A stretch of 64,000 nt of DNA from Actinomadura citrea (lineage in GTDB: Bacteria > Actinomycetota > Actinomycetes > Streptosporangiales > Streptosporangiaceae). Below are positions 1-8,431 of this stretch, in pieces. Position numbers and translations under genes: made by a program. The number at the start of each line of letters is the position of its first letter. Position 1 is the stretch's first letter. The DNA lies in the NCBI RefSeq assembly GCF_013409045.1, contig NZ_JACCBT010000001.1, positions 4,712,001 to 4,776,000 on the forward strand, read 5' to 3'. Below the pieces are notes generated by a model that was not told the DNA's origin, did not search any database, and was given only the letters and a program-made list of their open reading frames with translations.

Positions 1-517
1 GGGTGATCATCGCGGCGACGGCGCCGCACGCCGGCAGCGAGCCCTCCGGGGACGGGCCGATCGGGTCGGGGTTGGTCGCCACGAACCGGGCGCCGCCCTC
101 GATCAGCCGGATCGCGCGGGTGATCTGGGAGAAGCTGTAGGTGCGGGTCTCGCCGAGCACCACGTAGTCGGGGTCGATGTCGGTGAGGACGAAGTCCGCC
201 TCGTGCAGCGCCGTCGTCAGTCCCGCCTCGCCGATCACGTAGGCCGAGCCCTCGGGCCGCTGGTCGGCCAGGAAGCGGGCGGTGGCCAGCGCCGAGGTCC
301 AGATCGACTCGGCCGGGACGGCCAGGCCGGCCGCCGCCAGGCGCGCCGACAGGTCCCGCCGGGTGTAGATCGAGTTGTTGGTCAGGATGAGGAACGGCTT
401 TCCGGACGCCGCCAGGCGGCGGACGAACTCCTCGGCGCCGGGGACGGGACGGCCTTCGTGCACGAGGACGCCGTCCATGTCCGACAGCCAGTACTCGATC
501 GGCTTGCGCTCGGTCAT
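1..517 (-). CDS. HAD-IIA family hydrolase (NagD-like), C-terminus beyond window
   Basis: Reading leftward from an ATG at 517, the frame stays open to base 1, so only about the first 172 residues are visible. The start has the HAD nucleophile motif DMDG (residues 13-16, Asp13/Asp15), followed by LILTNNS and a stretch ending TNPDP. This is the layout of NagD/phosphoglycolate-type phosphatases with a C2 cap. Such proteins hydrolyse sugar or nucleotide phosphates in the cytosol; the substrate cannot be read here. It is divergent from the acyl-CoA ligase at 705. The family assignment is secure and the substrate unknown. Confidence 0.85.
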   Translation of the reverse strand, partial: MTERKPIEYWLSDMDGVLVHEGRPVPGAEEFVRRLAASGKPFLILTNNSIYTRRDLSARLAAAGLAVPAESIWTSALATARFLADQRPEGSAYVIGEAGLTTALHEADFVLTDIDPDYVVLGETRTYSFSQITRAIRLIEGGARFVATNPDPIGPSPEGSLPACGAVAAMIT

Positions 518-598
518 GCCCCCATTGTCGCAGGCAGGGATCTTCCCTGGGACCGTCCGCCCGGACGGGTCTCCCCGGGGGCCCGCGGCGCCGGGGCG

Positions 599-628
599 TT
601 GACCTGCGTGTGACGCGGACCATACATT
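599..628 (+). promoter_or_regulatory. Sigma70-like promoter for the acyl-CoA ligase
   Basis: TTGACC (599-604) is followed by TACATT (623-628) with an 18-base spacer, or 17 bases if ATACAT is taken as the -10. This lies about 75 bases before the GTG start at 705, in the divergent gap. It was read by eye and not mapped. Confidence 0.5.
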
Positions 629-704
629 TCGGACACGGCGCACCGAATCATGTTCGGCGGACGGGCCGCCCGGCGGTGCGCCCCCACCCCGCGGGAGGCG
701 CGAC

Positions 705-2465
705 GTGCAGGACCGGAACGTGCAGGACACCGGGCGGCGGCCGGCGAGCATCGCCGAGGTCAGAGCCGCGATGACGGCGCCGGGGCAGCTGTTCGAGATG
801 GCCGAGGCGCGCATCCGCGGCGTGCGGACCCGCGTGTGGAAGAACGCCCCGGCCACCCTGCGCGACGTCCTGGAGATCTCCCGCCTCCACGGCGACAAGG
901 ACTTCCTGGTCTACGGGGACGACCGGCTCACCTTCGCCGAGCACCACGCGCGGGCGGCCGCGTTCGCGCGGCGGCTCGTCGAGCGGTACGGGATCGCCAA
1001 GGGCGACCGGGTCGCGATCGCCATGCGCAACTACCCCGAGTGGTCGGTGGCGTTCTTCGGCGCCGCCGTCGCCGGAGCCGTCGTGGTCCCGCTCAACGCC
1101 TGGTGGAGCGCGGGGGAACTGGAGTACGGGCTGGCCGACAGCGGCGCCAAGGTCCTGGTCGCCGACGCCGAACGCGCCCAGCGGCTCGCCGGCGTGCTGC
1201 CGGGCCTGGGCGTGGCGTGCCTGGTCGCTCGGGCGGGCGGCGCCGCGCCCGCGGGCACGGAGGTGTTCGAGGACGTCATCGGCGATCCGACCTCCGCGTC
1301 CGCTTCCGAGGAGTCCCCACCCGAGGTGCCGCTGCCCGACGTGCCGCTCGACCCTGAGGACGAGGCCACGATCTTCTACACCTCCGGCACCACCGGACGC
1401 CCCAAGGGCGCCCTCGGCACGCACCGCAACATCGCCGGCAACCCCGTCAGCCTCGCCTACGGGATCATGTCGGCCGGGGTGCGCGCCGGCCGCACGGTCG
1501 AGGAGCTCGCGGCGCCGCAGCCGCGCGTGACGCTGCTGAGCGTCCCGTTCTTCCACGCCACCGGCTGCCACTCGGTGCTGGTGTCCAGCGCCCTGCAGGG
1601 CGGCACCGTGGTGCTGATGTACAAGTGGGACGTCCGCACGGCGCTGGAGCTGATCGAGCGGGAGGGGGTCACCGGGTTCGGCGGCGTCCCGACGATGGCC
1701 TGGCAGGTCCTGACCTCCCCCGACTTCGGCGAGTTCGACACCTCCAGCCTCACCGGCGTCAGCTACGGCGGCGCGCCGGCCGCGCCCGCCCTCGTCGACA
1801 AGATCAAGGAGCGGCTGCCCGAGCGGATGCCCGGCAACGGCTACGGCCTCACCGAGACCTCCTCGGTCACCACCTACAACGGCGGCGTGAACTACCTGGA
1901 GCGGCCCGAGAGCGTCGGCCCGCCCGTCGCGGTCTGCGACGTCAGGGTCGTGGGGCCCGCCGGGGAGGAGCTGCCGACCGGCGAGGTCGGCGAGCTGCTC
2001 ATCAAGGGGCCCAACGTCATCAAGGGCTACTGGAACAAGCCCGACGCGACCGCCGCGGCCTTCGTGGACGGCTGGTTCCACAGCGGCGATCTGGCCCGCC
2101 TGGACGCCGACGGGTTCGTCTACATCGTCGACCGCGCCAAGGACATGCTGATCCGCGGCGGCGAGAACATCTACTGCGCCGAGGTCGAGTCCGCCCTCTA
2201 CGAGCATCCCGCCGTCGCCGACTGCGCCGTGATCGGCGTCCCCCACCAGGTGCTCGGCGAGGAGGTCGGCGCGGTGGTCGTGCCGCGCCCCGGCGCCGCG
2301 GTGTCCGGGCGCGAGCTCCGCGAGTTCCTGGCCGGGCGGATCGCCGCGTTCAAGGTGCCCGCGCACGTGTGGTTCCGCGAGCAGGGCCTGCCCCGCAACC
2401 CCGGCGGCAAGATCCTCAAGACCCGGCTGCGCGAGGAGCTGCTCGACCGCCCGCCGGTATCGTGA
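705..2465 (+). CDS. AMP-binding acyl-CoA synthetase (fatty acid-CoA ligase)
   Basis: 586 aa adenylate-forming enzyme that activates a carboxylic acid through an acyl-AMP to an acyl-CoA. The ATP/phosphate loop TSGTTGRPKG is at residues 226-235. It also shows YGLTETSS, the hinge region GWFHSGDLARLD, RGGENIYCAEVE, and the C-terminal catalytic lysine in PGGKILK (Lys569). The GTG start at 705 is chosen for GGAGG at 694-698. The gene is followed after 4 bases by a RidA protein, so the two are probably cotranscribed. Chain length is not determinable; the family includes medium/long-chain fatty acid and 4-coumarate-type ligases. Confidence 0.9.
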   Translation: MQDRNVQDTGRRPASIAEVRAAMTAPGQLFEMAEARIRGVRTRVWKNAPATLRDVLEISRLHGDKDFLVYGDDRLTFAEHHARAAAFARRLVERYGIAKGDRVAIAMRNYPEWSVAFFGAAVAGAVVVPLNAWWSAGELEYGLADSGAKVLVADAERAQRLAGVLPGLGVACLVARAGGAAPAGTEVFEDVIGDPTSASASEESPPEVPLPDVPLDPEDEATIFYTSGTTGRPKGALGTHRNIAGNPVSLAYGIMSAGVRAGRTVEELAAPQPRVTLLSVPFFHATGCHSVLVSSALQGGTVVLMYKWDVRTALELIEREGVTGFGGVPTMAWQVLTSPDFGEFDTSSLTGVSYGGAPAAPALVDKIKERLPERMPGNGYGLTETSSVTTYNGGVNYLERPESVGPPVAVCDVRVVGPAGEELPTGEVGELLIKGPNVIKGYWNKPDATAAAFVDGWFHSGDLARLDADGFVYIVDRAKDMLIRGGENIYCAEVESALYEHPAVADCAVIGVPHQVLGEEVGAVVVPRPGAAVSGRELREFLAGRIAAFKVPAHVWFREQGLPRNPGGKILKTRLREELLDRPPVS

Positions 2466-2469
2466 TCTT

Positions 2470-2892
2470 GTGACGAGCGACGAACCGCGCCCCGCCCACC
2501 GCCAGATCGACGCGCCGGGCCTGGCGCCCGGCCCCGGTTACAGCCATGCCGTCTCCGTCGACGTGCCCGGCCGGCTGGTGGTGATCAGCGGCCAGATCCC
2601 GCTGGACCCGGCCGGGAACCTGGTCGGCCCCGGTGATCTGGAGGCCCAGACCCGGCAGGTGTTCGCCAATCTGGAGGCCGCGCTCACCGCCGCCGGCGCC
2701 CGCTGGGAGCACGTCGTGCGGCTCGGCTACTTCCTGCGGGACGCCGGCGGCGCCCCGGTCGTGCGCGCCGTGCGCGCCGAGTTCGTCCCCGAGAAGGTCG
2801 CGCCGGCCGCGTCGCTGGTCGAGGTGTCGCGCCTGGTCCGCGACGACCTGCTGGTGGAGATCGAGGCCCTCGCGGTCGTCCCCGCCGACTGA
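2470..2892 (+). CDS. RidA (YjgF/YER057c/UK114) family protein
   Basis: 140 aa, the normal length for the trimeric RidA fold. Well-studied members hydrolyse reactive enamine/imine intermediates released by PLP enzymes; other branches have unrelated roles. The strand GRLVVISGQIPLDPAGN and the pattern around LEAALTAAGARWEHVVRLGYFL match the family. The usual C-terminal segment is also present, with LLVEIEALAV closing the barrel. The GTG start lies 4 bases after the ligase stop, suggesting translational coupling. A strong terminator follows at 2921. Confidence 0.85.
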   Translation: MTSDEPRPAHRQIDAPGLAPGPGYSHAVSVDVPGRLVVISGQIPLDPAGNLVGPGDLEAQTRQVFANLEAALTAAGARWEHVVRLGYFLRDAGGAPVVRAVRAEFVPEKVAPAASLVEVSRLVRDDLLVEIEALAVVPAD

Positions 2893-2920
2893 CGGCACCC
2901 GGTGCCCGGGCCGGACGCGC

Positions 2921-2954
2921 GACGGGGCGCCCCCGCCGATGGGGGCGCCCCGTC
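2921..2954. terminator. Bidirectional intrinsic-type hairpin between convergent ridA-like and TerD genes
   Basis: A perfect 14-bp stem (2921-2934 with 2941-2954) closes a 6-base loop, between two convergent stops at 2892 and 2970. There is no clear T run, as is common for actinomycete terminators. It could serve both strands. Confidence 0.75.
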
Positions 2955-2969
2955 CACGTGCGGAGAACG

Positions 2970-3545
2970 TCAGACGTTCACCCCGAAGTCGGAGGCGATG
3001 CCCGACAGGCCCGAGGCGTAGCCCTGGCCCACCGCGCGGAACTTCCACTCGGCGCCGTTGCGGTACAGCTCACCGAACACCATCGCGGTCTCGGTCGAGG
3101 CGTCCTCCGACAGGTCATAGCGCGCGATCTCACTGTTGTCGGCCTGGTTCACCACGCGGATGAAGGCGTTGCGGACCTGCCCGAAGCTCTGCTGCCGGTT
3201 GTCGGCGTCGTAGATCGACACCGGGAACACGATCTTGGCGATCTCGGCGGGGACCCCGCTCAGGTTCACCTTGATCGCCTCGTCGTCGCCCTCGCCCTCA
3301 CCGGTGAGGTTGTCGCCGGTGTGCTCGACCGAACCGTCGGGGCTCTTGAGGTTGTTGAAGAACACGAAGTGCTGATCCGACAGGACCTTGTTCTCCGCCG
3401 AGCACAGCAGGGCGCTGGCGTCCAGGTCGAAGTCGGTACCGGTCGTGGTCCGCACGTCCCATCCCAGACCAACCACGACGGCGGTCAGTCCGGGGGCCTC
3501 CTTGGTCAGCGAGACGTTGCCGCCCTTGCTCAGACTGACTCCCAC
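2970..3545 (-). CDS. TerD family protein (tellurium/stress resistance type)
   Basis: 191 aa, the canonical TerD length, starting V/MGVSLSKGGNVSL. The GTG at 3545 is chosen because GGAGGT sits 8 bases upstream; the open frame to 3581 is longer but unlike the family. Members are calcium-binding beta-sandwich proteins of the vWA/TerD stress systems. The acidic loops (GLGWDVRTTTGTDFDLDAS, and SIYDADNRQQSFGQVRNAFIR) are intact. It stands alone here without the rest of a ter cluster, which is common for scattered TerD paralogues in actinomycetes. Confidence 0.93.
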   Translation of the reverse strand: MGVSLSKGGNVSLTKEAPGLTAVVVGLGWDVRTTTGTDFDLDASALLCSAENKVLSDQHFVFFNNLKSPDGSVEHTGDNLTGEGEGDDEAIKVNLSGVPAEIAKIVFPVSIYDADNRQQSFGQVRNAFIRVVNQADNSEIARYDLSEDASTETAMVFGELYRNGAEWKFRAVGQGYASGLSGIASDFGVNV

Positions 3546-3687
3546 TGTGTCTACCTCCGTATCGGCTGCGGGCGCCATCACCCGCGTGCGGTCTGTCTAA
3601 CGAGAACGGTAGTCACCTTGCGCGGGTTCCCCCGCCTCCTTGGCGAATTCGCGGCGTGGCGTGCCGTTTCTTCCCGCGCGCAAGGCC

Positions 3688-5502
3688 TCAGGCCAGGAAC
3701 GCGGTGGGCGCGGTGACGGGGGCGGGCAGGTCGAAGGCGGCGGCCAGCTCCGCCGCGCGGGGCGCCAGCTCGTCGCACGTGCGGCGCCGCGCGGCCCACA
3801 GCTCGTCCAGGATCCCCGGCGGGACGACCCCCTCGTTGAGCAGGCCGGCGGCGCGGCGCTCCAGCCGGTCCAACGCGTGCAGGCGCAGGACGGGCCCGAG
3901 CGCCCGCGGCCCGGCGCCGGCGGCAGCGGCGAGGATCTCCAGGATGATCCGGTCGGCGCAGGCGGTGGCGGTCCGCTCGGCCAGCGCCAGGTTGCCGTTC
4001 CAGGCGGTGAAGGCGTCCTGCCCGTCGCGCAGGGCGGCCTCGACCCGTCCGGCGAGCCGGTCGCGCATCCGGCGCTCGGCGTCTCGCGCCAGGAACAGCC
4101 ACACGCGCGGCGAGTCCAGGTCGCCGTCGTCGGGCGGCCCGAGCTCCGGCTCGGGCGGGACGTAGCGGTCGCGGTCGGCCATCGCGCGCGCGGTGTCGTA
4201 GAGGATGAGCTCGTTGTCGCCGCCGGCGTTCTGGTAGGCGTGCGTCAGACCCCGGTAGGCGTTGAGGCGCTCGACGGCGGCGAACCCGGGGGCTCCGCTG
4301 TGCACCCGGCACGCCGACACCGTCTCCTGCGCCTGGACGGTCGCGGCGGCCTTCAGCAGCGCCAGGTCCCGGTCGACCGCCGACCACGGCGCCCACGCGG
4401 TCGCCGGACCGCCCGCCGCGTCCGCCGACCTGTTCGGGTCCTCGCCCGCGGCCTCGCCGGGCGGACGCGGGGTGGTGACGTGCGCGGCGACGGCGGTGAG
4501 GGCGTAGGCGGACGCCAGCGCGCCCAGCACCGCCTCCTGCTGGTTGCGGTAGTCGGTCAGCGGGCGGCGCGGCGCCAGCCGGCCGAGGGTGGAGCGGCCC
4601 GCCGAGTGGGCCAGCAGCATCCCGGCGGACGCCCGGGTGATCGCGGCGGAGGCCGACACGACCGCCCGCCACACCGGCGGGGCGATGCCCATCGACCGGG
4701 TGAGCCGCGCCGCCGCGGGTCCGTGCGGGTCGTGGAAGGCCCCGTCGGCGCCGATGCCCGCGCCGTCGCGCAGCCACGCCTCGTAGGGGACGCGGACGTC
4801 CTCCAGCAGGACGGCGGCGTAGTCGATCTGCAGTCCGGTGGTCTCGGGGGCCGGGACGATCCGCACGCCGGGCGGGACGGCGCCGCCGGGCCCGCGCAGC
4901 GGCACCGCGAACACGAAGACGCCGCGCTCCTGGCCGCCGTGGACGAGGGTGGCGTAGACGGCGGCGGTCTTGGGCAGGTCCGGGTGGGCGGTGTTGGTGG
5001 GGAACTTGGCGGCCTGGACGTCCGGGGTGCTGAGCACGAACCCGCCCGTGGCGGGGTCGTGGCGGGCGACGGTGCGGGGCGACAGGTGGCTGTTGCTGCG
5101 TCCCACCTCGGTCATCAGCAGCGTGCCGAACGAGGCCATCGACTCCAGCGACTCGCGCAGCGGCTGCGTCTCCTGCTGCCCGGCGCCGAACCGCACGATC
5201 GGGCCGAGCGCGAGCGTGTAGTGCAGCAGCATCATGTGGAACAGCGGCGGGTCGGCGATCGCGGCGCGCTCCAGCAGCGCGCACAGCGCCGGCGGGTCGG
5301 CCAGCAGCTCGCCGGCCGGCGGCGCCGCCAGCCCGGCGCGGCGGAGCCGCTCGTAGGTGAGCGCGTGCCGGTCGGGCGCGGTGAGCCCGCCGGGGACGGT
5401 GAAGAACTCCTCGGGGACGGCCTCCTCCAGCCGCGCGCGTGTCTTGGCGTCGAGGGAAGAGCCGTGCACGAACTGCCGCAGAGCGTCGACGTCGGTGGTC
5501 AC
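3688..5502 (-). CDS. Acyl-CoA oxidase/dehydrogenase-like flavoprotein
   Basis: About 604 aa, with the long acyl-CoA oxidase layout rather than a 380 aa dehydrogenase. It has an alpha N-terminal domain, the FAD-contacting segment TEVGRSNSHLSPRT, and a middle beta domain. After those come a first helical domain (GRLAPRRPLTDYRNQQEAVLGALAS region) and a second C-terminal helical domain. The GTG start at 5502 overlaps the stop of the upstream acyltransferase (GTGA), so the two are translationally coupled. It is predicted to introduce an alpha,beta double bond into an acyl thioester. Whether CoA or a carrier protein presents the substrate is open, given the acyltransferase and KAS III neighbours. 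Confidence 0.85.
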   Translation of the reverse strand: MTTDVDALRQFVHGSSLDAKTRARLEEAVPEEFFTVPGGLTAPDRHALTYERLRRAGLAAPPAGELLADPPALCALLERAAIADPPLFHMMLLHYTLALGPIVRFGAGQQETQPLRESLESMASFGTLLMTEVGRSNSHLSPRTVARHDPATGGFVLSTPDVQAAKFPTNTAHPDLPKTAAVYATLVHGGQERGVFVFAVPLRGPGGAVPPGVRIVPAPETTGLQIDYAAVLLEDVRVPYEAWLRDGAGIGADGAFHDPHGPAAARLTRSMGIAPPVWRAVVSASAAITRASAGMLLAHSAGRSTLGRLAPRRPLTDYRNQQEAVLGALASAYALTAVAAHVTTPRPPGEAAGEDPNRSADAAGGPATAWAPWSAVDRDLALLKAAATVQAQETVSACRVHSGAPGFAAVERLNAYRGLTHAYQNAGGDNELILYDTARAMADRDRYVPPEPELGPPDDGDLDSPRVWLFLARDAERRMRDRLAGRVEAALRDGQDAFTAWNGNLALAERTATACADRIILEILAAAAGAGPRALGPVLRLHALDRLERRAAGLLNEGVVPPGILDELWAARRRTCDELAPRAAELAAAFDLPAPVTAPTAFLA

Positions 5503-6530
5503 GAGGGGTCCTTTCGTTCGCCGGAGGGGGTGACGCCCGGGGCGGCCTTGCCGGTCAGCCCGTGGCGGGGGCGGTCGCGCAGCGGCGCCATCGTCCGCGC
5601 GTCCGGCAGGGTCAGCCGCGCGCACTGGCACAGCGCGTTGCCCGCGCCGGCCTCGGTGAACACCGTGGCCCCCGCCGCGTGCACGGCGCGCAGGGCCTCC
5701 GGCAGCCGGACGGGTTTGACGATGCAGTCGGCCATGGCGCGGTGCAGGTCGTCGTCGTCGCGATAGGCGCGGCCGCGCACCGGCGAGTGGACCGTCAATT
5801 CCAGGGGCCGCTGCGGGAAACCGCGGATCATGGCGTACCACTCCTCGTCGGCGCCGGCCATCACCGGATGGTGGGACAGGTAGGGCACCGCGAGCCGCAC
5901 GGCGTTCACCCCCTCGCCGCGTGCGGCGCCCAGAACGGCGTCCAAGGGCCCGTCGGGTCCGGAGACGACCGTGACCTGCGGGGCGTTCAGGCACGCGACG
6001 ACCACTTCCGGTTCGCCGGCGGCCTCGATGCAGGCGCGGGTGCGGTCCTCCCCGGCCTCCAGCAGCCCCATGCCGCCGCCCCCGCCGTGACGGGCCAGGA
6101 CGCCGACGGCGGACACGCCCATGCGTGCGCCGTCGGCGATGGAGAACGCGCCCGCGCACACCAGGGCGGCGATCTCTCCGAAGCTCTGCCCGACCGCGAA
6201 GCGGGGATGGACGCCGTGCGCGCGCAGGGCGCGGTCGACGGCGACGGACGCGGCGTAGCCGGCGAGCTGGGCGACGCCGGGGGTGCGTGCCGCCTCCCGG
6301 TAGCCGCCCGGATCGTCCATGAGGATCGAGCGCAGGCGCGGCCATCCGTTGGGGGGCAGGCCCTCCTGCACGGCGTCCAGGACGTCGGCGACGGCGCGGG
6401 CGGCGCCGGGTCCGGTGCGGGCGAGGGCGGGCAGGTCGGGAACTCCCGCCGAGCCGGTGCCGGGGAACAGGAAGGCGCAGATGTCGTCGGGTTCGAGCTC
6501 TTCGGCCGGGAGGAATCGGGGTGCGGGCAC
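5499..6530 (-). CDS. ACP S-acyltransferase (malonyltransferase/FabD fold)
   Basis: 343 aa free-standing acyltransferase. The serine nucleophile elbow is GQSFGE at residues 114-119 (Ser116). The second histidine region reads PYLSHHP, with YLSH at 217-220, 101 residues after the serine. In polyketide synthase ATs this position carries HAFH (malonyl) or YASH (methylmalonyl), so YLSH is a hint of a non-malonyl substrate; this is inference only. The GTG start at 6530 follows AAGGAG. It shares an operon with the acyl-CoA oxidase-like protein and is divergent from KAS III at 6682. Confidence 0.85.
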   Translation of the reverse strand: MPAPRFLPAEELEPDDICAFLFPGTGSAGVPDLPALARTGPGAARAVADVLDAVQEGLPPNGWPRLRSILMDDPGGYREAARTPGVAQLAGYAASVAVDRALRAHGVHPRFAVGQSFGEIAALVCAGAFSIADGARMGVSAVGVLARHGGGGGMGLLEAGEDRTRACIEAAGEPEVVVACLNAPQVTVVSGPDGPLDAVLGAARGEGVNAVRLAVPYLSHHPVMAGADEEWYAMIRGFPQRPLELTVHSPVRGRAYRDDDDLHRAMADCIVKPVRLPEALRAVHAAGATVFTEAGAGNALCQCARLTLPDARTMAPLRDRPRHGLTGKAAPGVTPSGERKDPS

Positions 6531-6681
6531 GCGGGGTCTCCTTACCTTGAAGGAAGGCTGCCTTTTCCTTTAAGACAACGGCCGCTTAGCTCTCAGTTAT
6601 GGACCAAAACCCTGAAATGGGATTATTCACTTATGGGATGGGACTGACAACCGCCAGTCCGGTGATGGGGGGAGGACCCGC
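6531..6681. promoter_or_regulatory. AT-rich divergent promoter region of the fatty-acyl locus
   Basis: The 151-base gap between two divergent starts is strikingly AT-rich for this genome, mainly at 6560-6645. It contains the loose inverted repeat AAGGAAGGC / TGCCTTTTCC near 6551-6570 and two TTATGG elements. The positions suit back-to-back promoters plus an operator. No specific regulator can be named. Confidence 0.5.
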
Positions 6682-7740
6682 ATGACCGTGCCCGACACGC
6701 ACCGGCCGGCCCGGGCGGACGACAGCGGAGCGGCGCGGGACGGCGGGCGGGGATGGGCCGTCCGCGGCACCGGCGCCCACCTGCCCCGCGACGTCGTGCA
6801 CAGCGCCGACCTGTCCCGCTCGCTGGGCCTGGAACCGGACTGGATCGAGCGCCGCACCGGGATCCAGAGGCGGCACGTCGTCGCGCCCGGCGAGGCCGCC
6901 TCCGACCTGGCGGCGGCCGCCGCCGGCCGGGCGCTGCGCGCCGCCGGGCTCGACGCGGCCGACCTCGGCCTGATCGTGCTCGGCACCTCCACACCCGACG
7001 TGATCGCCCCGTCCACCGCCTGCCGGGTGCAGACGATGCTGGGCGCCCGCCGCGCCGCCGCGTTCGACATCTCCGCCGCCTGCACCGGGTTCGTGTTCGG
7101 GCTGCAGACCGCGATCGGCTGGCTGGCCACCCAGCGCGGCGCGCCCCCCTACGCGATGGTCATCGGCGTCGAGGTCTACTCGCGGTTCCTCGACCCCGAC
7201 GACCGCGCCACCGCCGCCCTGTTCGGCGACGGCGCCGCCGCCGTGGTCGTCGGGCCCGCCCCGCCCGGGTACGGCATCGGCCCGATCACCCTCGGATCGG
7301 ACGGCTCGGGCGCCGACGACGTGCTCATCCCCGCGGGCGGCAGCCGGCTGCCCGCCAGCGCCGAGACCCTCGCCGGGCTCGGCCACACCATCCGCATGGA
7401 CGGCCGCGCCGTCCGCGACTTCATCACCGCGATCTTCCCGCGGCTGGTGGCGGAGGCGACCGAGGCCGCCGGTGTCAAGCCCGCCGACCTGGCCCTGGTC
7501 GTCCCGCACCAGCCCAACCCGCGGCTGGTCGCCGCGCTCGCCGGGGACGCCGGGCTCGATCCGGAACAGCTGGCGATCGTCGGGTACGAGGTCGGCAACA
7601 TCGGCGCCGCCAGCATCCCCTACGCCCTCGACCGCGCCGTGCGGACGCAGCGGATCGGCCCCGGCGACCTGGTGCTGCTCGCCGGCTTCGGCGCGGGCCT
7701 GACCTGGGGGCACACCCTCATCACCTGGCCACCGCCCTGA
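6682..7740 (+). CDS. 3-oxoacyl-ACP synthase III family (FabH-like ketosynthase)
   Basis: 352 aa thiolase-fold condensing enzyme with the KAS III triad: Cys134 in AACTGF, His276 in HQPN and Asn306 in GNIGAA. It joins an acyl-CoA starter to malonyl-ACP. The ATG at 6682 has GGAGGA upstream. The 25-residue N-terminal extension before GWAVRGTGAHLP is longer than in E. coli FabH. The gene is not in a fab operon; it faces a dedicated acyltransferase and an acyl-CoA oxidase-like gene, which points to a specialised acyl chain rather than bulk fatty acid synthesis (inference). Confidence 0.9.
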   Translation: MTVPDTHRPARADDSGAARDGGRGWAVRGTGAHLPRDVVHSADLSRSLGLEPDWIERRTGIQRRHVVAPGEAASDLAAAAAGRALRAAGLDAADLGLIVLGTSTPDVIAPSTACRVQTMLGARRAAAFDISAACTGFVFGLQTAIGWLATQRGAPPYAMVIGVEVYSRFLDPDDRATAALFGDGAAAVVVGPAPPGYGIGPITLGSDGSGADDVLIPAGGSRLPASAETLAGLGHTIRMDGRAVRDFITAIFPRLVAEATEAAGVKPADLALVVPHQPNPRLVAALAGDAGLDPEQLAIVGYEVGNIGAASIPYALDRAVRTQRIGPGDLVLLAGFGAGLTWGHTLITWPPP

Positions 7741-7792
7741 CCTTTCACACGCCCGGACCCTTCACACGCCCCGGCCGCAGGCGGGCGCGTGA

Positions 7793-7836
7793 CGGCGGAC
7801 GGCCCGCGAGCCGCAGGGCTCGCGGGCCGTCCGCCG
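7793..7836. terminator. Bidirectional terminator hairpin after KAS III / DoxX
   Basis: A perfect 20-bp stem (7793-7812 with 7817-7836) with a GCAG tetraloop lies between convergent stops at 7740 and 7852. It is one of the longest perfect hairpins in the window. Confidence 0.8.
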
Positions 7837-7851
7837 CACGCGGGCGCCCGG

Positions 7852-8319
7852 TCAGCGCTTCGGCAGGCGCAGCACCTGGCGGGACTCGGCGCGGCGGTCC
7901 CAGGCGACGGCGGCGAACACGACCGCGAACCCGACGGGCAGCAGCGCCCACGCCGGCTCCAGCACGAGCAGCTGGGTGAGGACGGCGCCGCCCATCAGGC
8001 CGATCAGCCCGGCCGCGGCGAGCCCCGCCAGCCGCGGGACGACCAGCCCGATCGCGCCGGCGGCCTCGACGGCCCCGGTCACGTACCGCAGCCACTGGCC
8101 CCAGCCGATCTCCTCGAACGTCCTGACGGCATCGGCCTGCCCGGCGAACTTCGGCAGTGCCGAGGCGATGAGCAGGAACGCGGCGATCAGGATCTGCGCG
8201 CCCCACAGCACTTTGCGCAGCGTCCGGCGGTCCCCGGCGGAGGCGTGGGCACCGGTCGTGCGAGGGGCGATCGTGCGGGTGGCGGTGGCGCGGGTGGCGG
8301 TGGGGGTCTGGGCGCTCAT
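7852..8319 (-). CDS. DoxX family integral membrane protein
   Basis: 155 aa with four predicted membrane helices starting near residue 36 (VLWGAQILIAAFLLIASALPKFAG, then the VEAAGAIGLVVPRL region, a third around LAAAGLIGLMGGAVLTQLL, and a fourth near WALLPVGFAVVFAAV). The SALPKFAG element at the end of helix 1 is characteristic of DoxX/DoxD-like proteins. The ATG start has AAAGGA upstream. The first 34 residues are a Thr/Ala-rich low-complexity tail. Molecular function is unknown; relatives occur with thiol and oxidative-stress genes. Confidence 0.88.
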   Translation of the reverse strand: MSAQTPTATRATATRTIAPRTTGAHASAGDRRTLRKVLWGAQILIAAFLLIASALPKFAGQADAVRTFEEIGWGQWLRYVTGAVEAAGAIGLVVPRLAGLAAAGLIGLMGGAVLTQLLVLEPAWALLPVGFAVVFAAVAWDRRAESRQVLRLPKR

Positions 8320-8431
8320 GGCGGCGGTCCTTTCGTGCGCTGTCTCATCGGCCTTTCACTGACGCGTCGCACGGCCGGGCGCCGGATCGACATCCCGCCC
8401 CAGATTTCTCCAGAGTTTTTTCGCGGTGGTG

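Noticed and set aside
3546..3581. Longer TerD protein starting at 3581
   Set aside because: The extra 12 residues are not part of TerD, and the GTG at 3545 has an excellent Shine-Dalgarno and the family start VGVSLSKGG.
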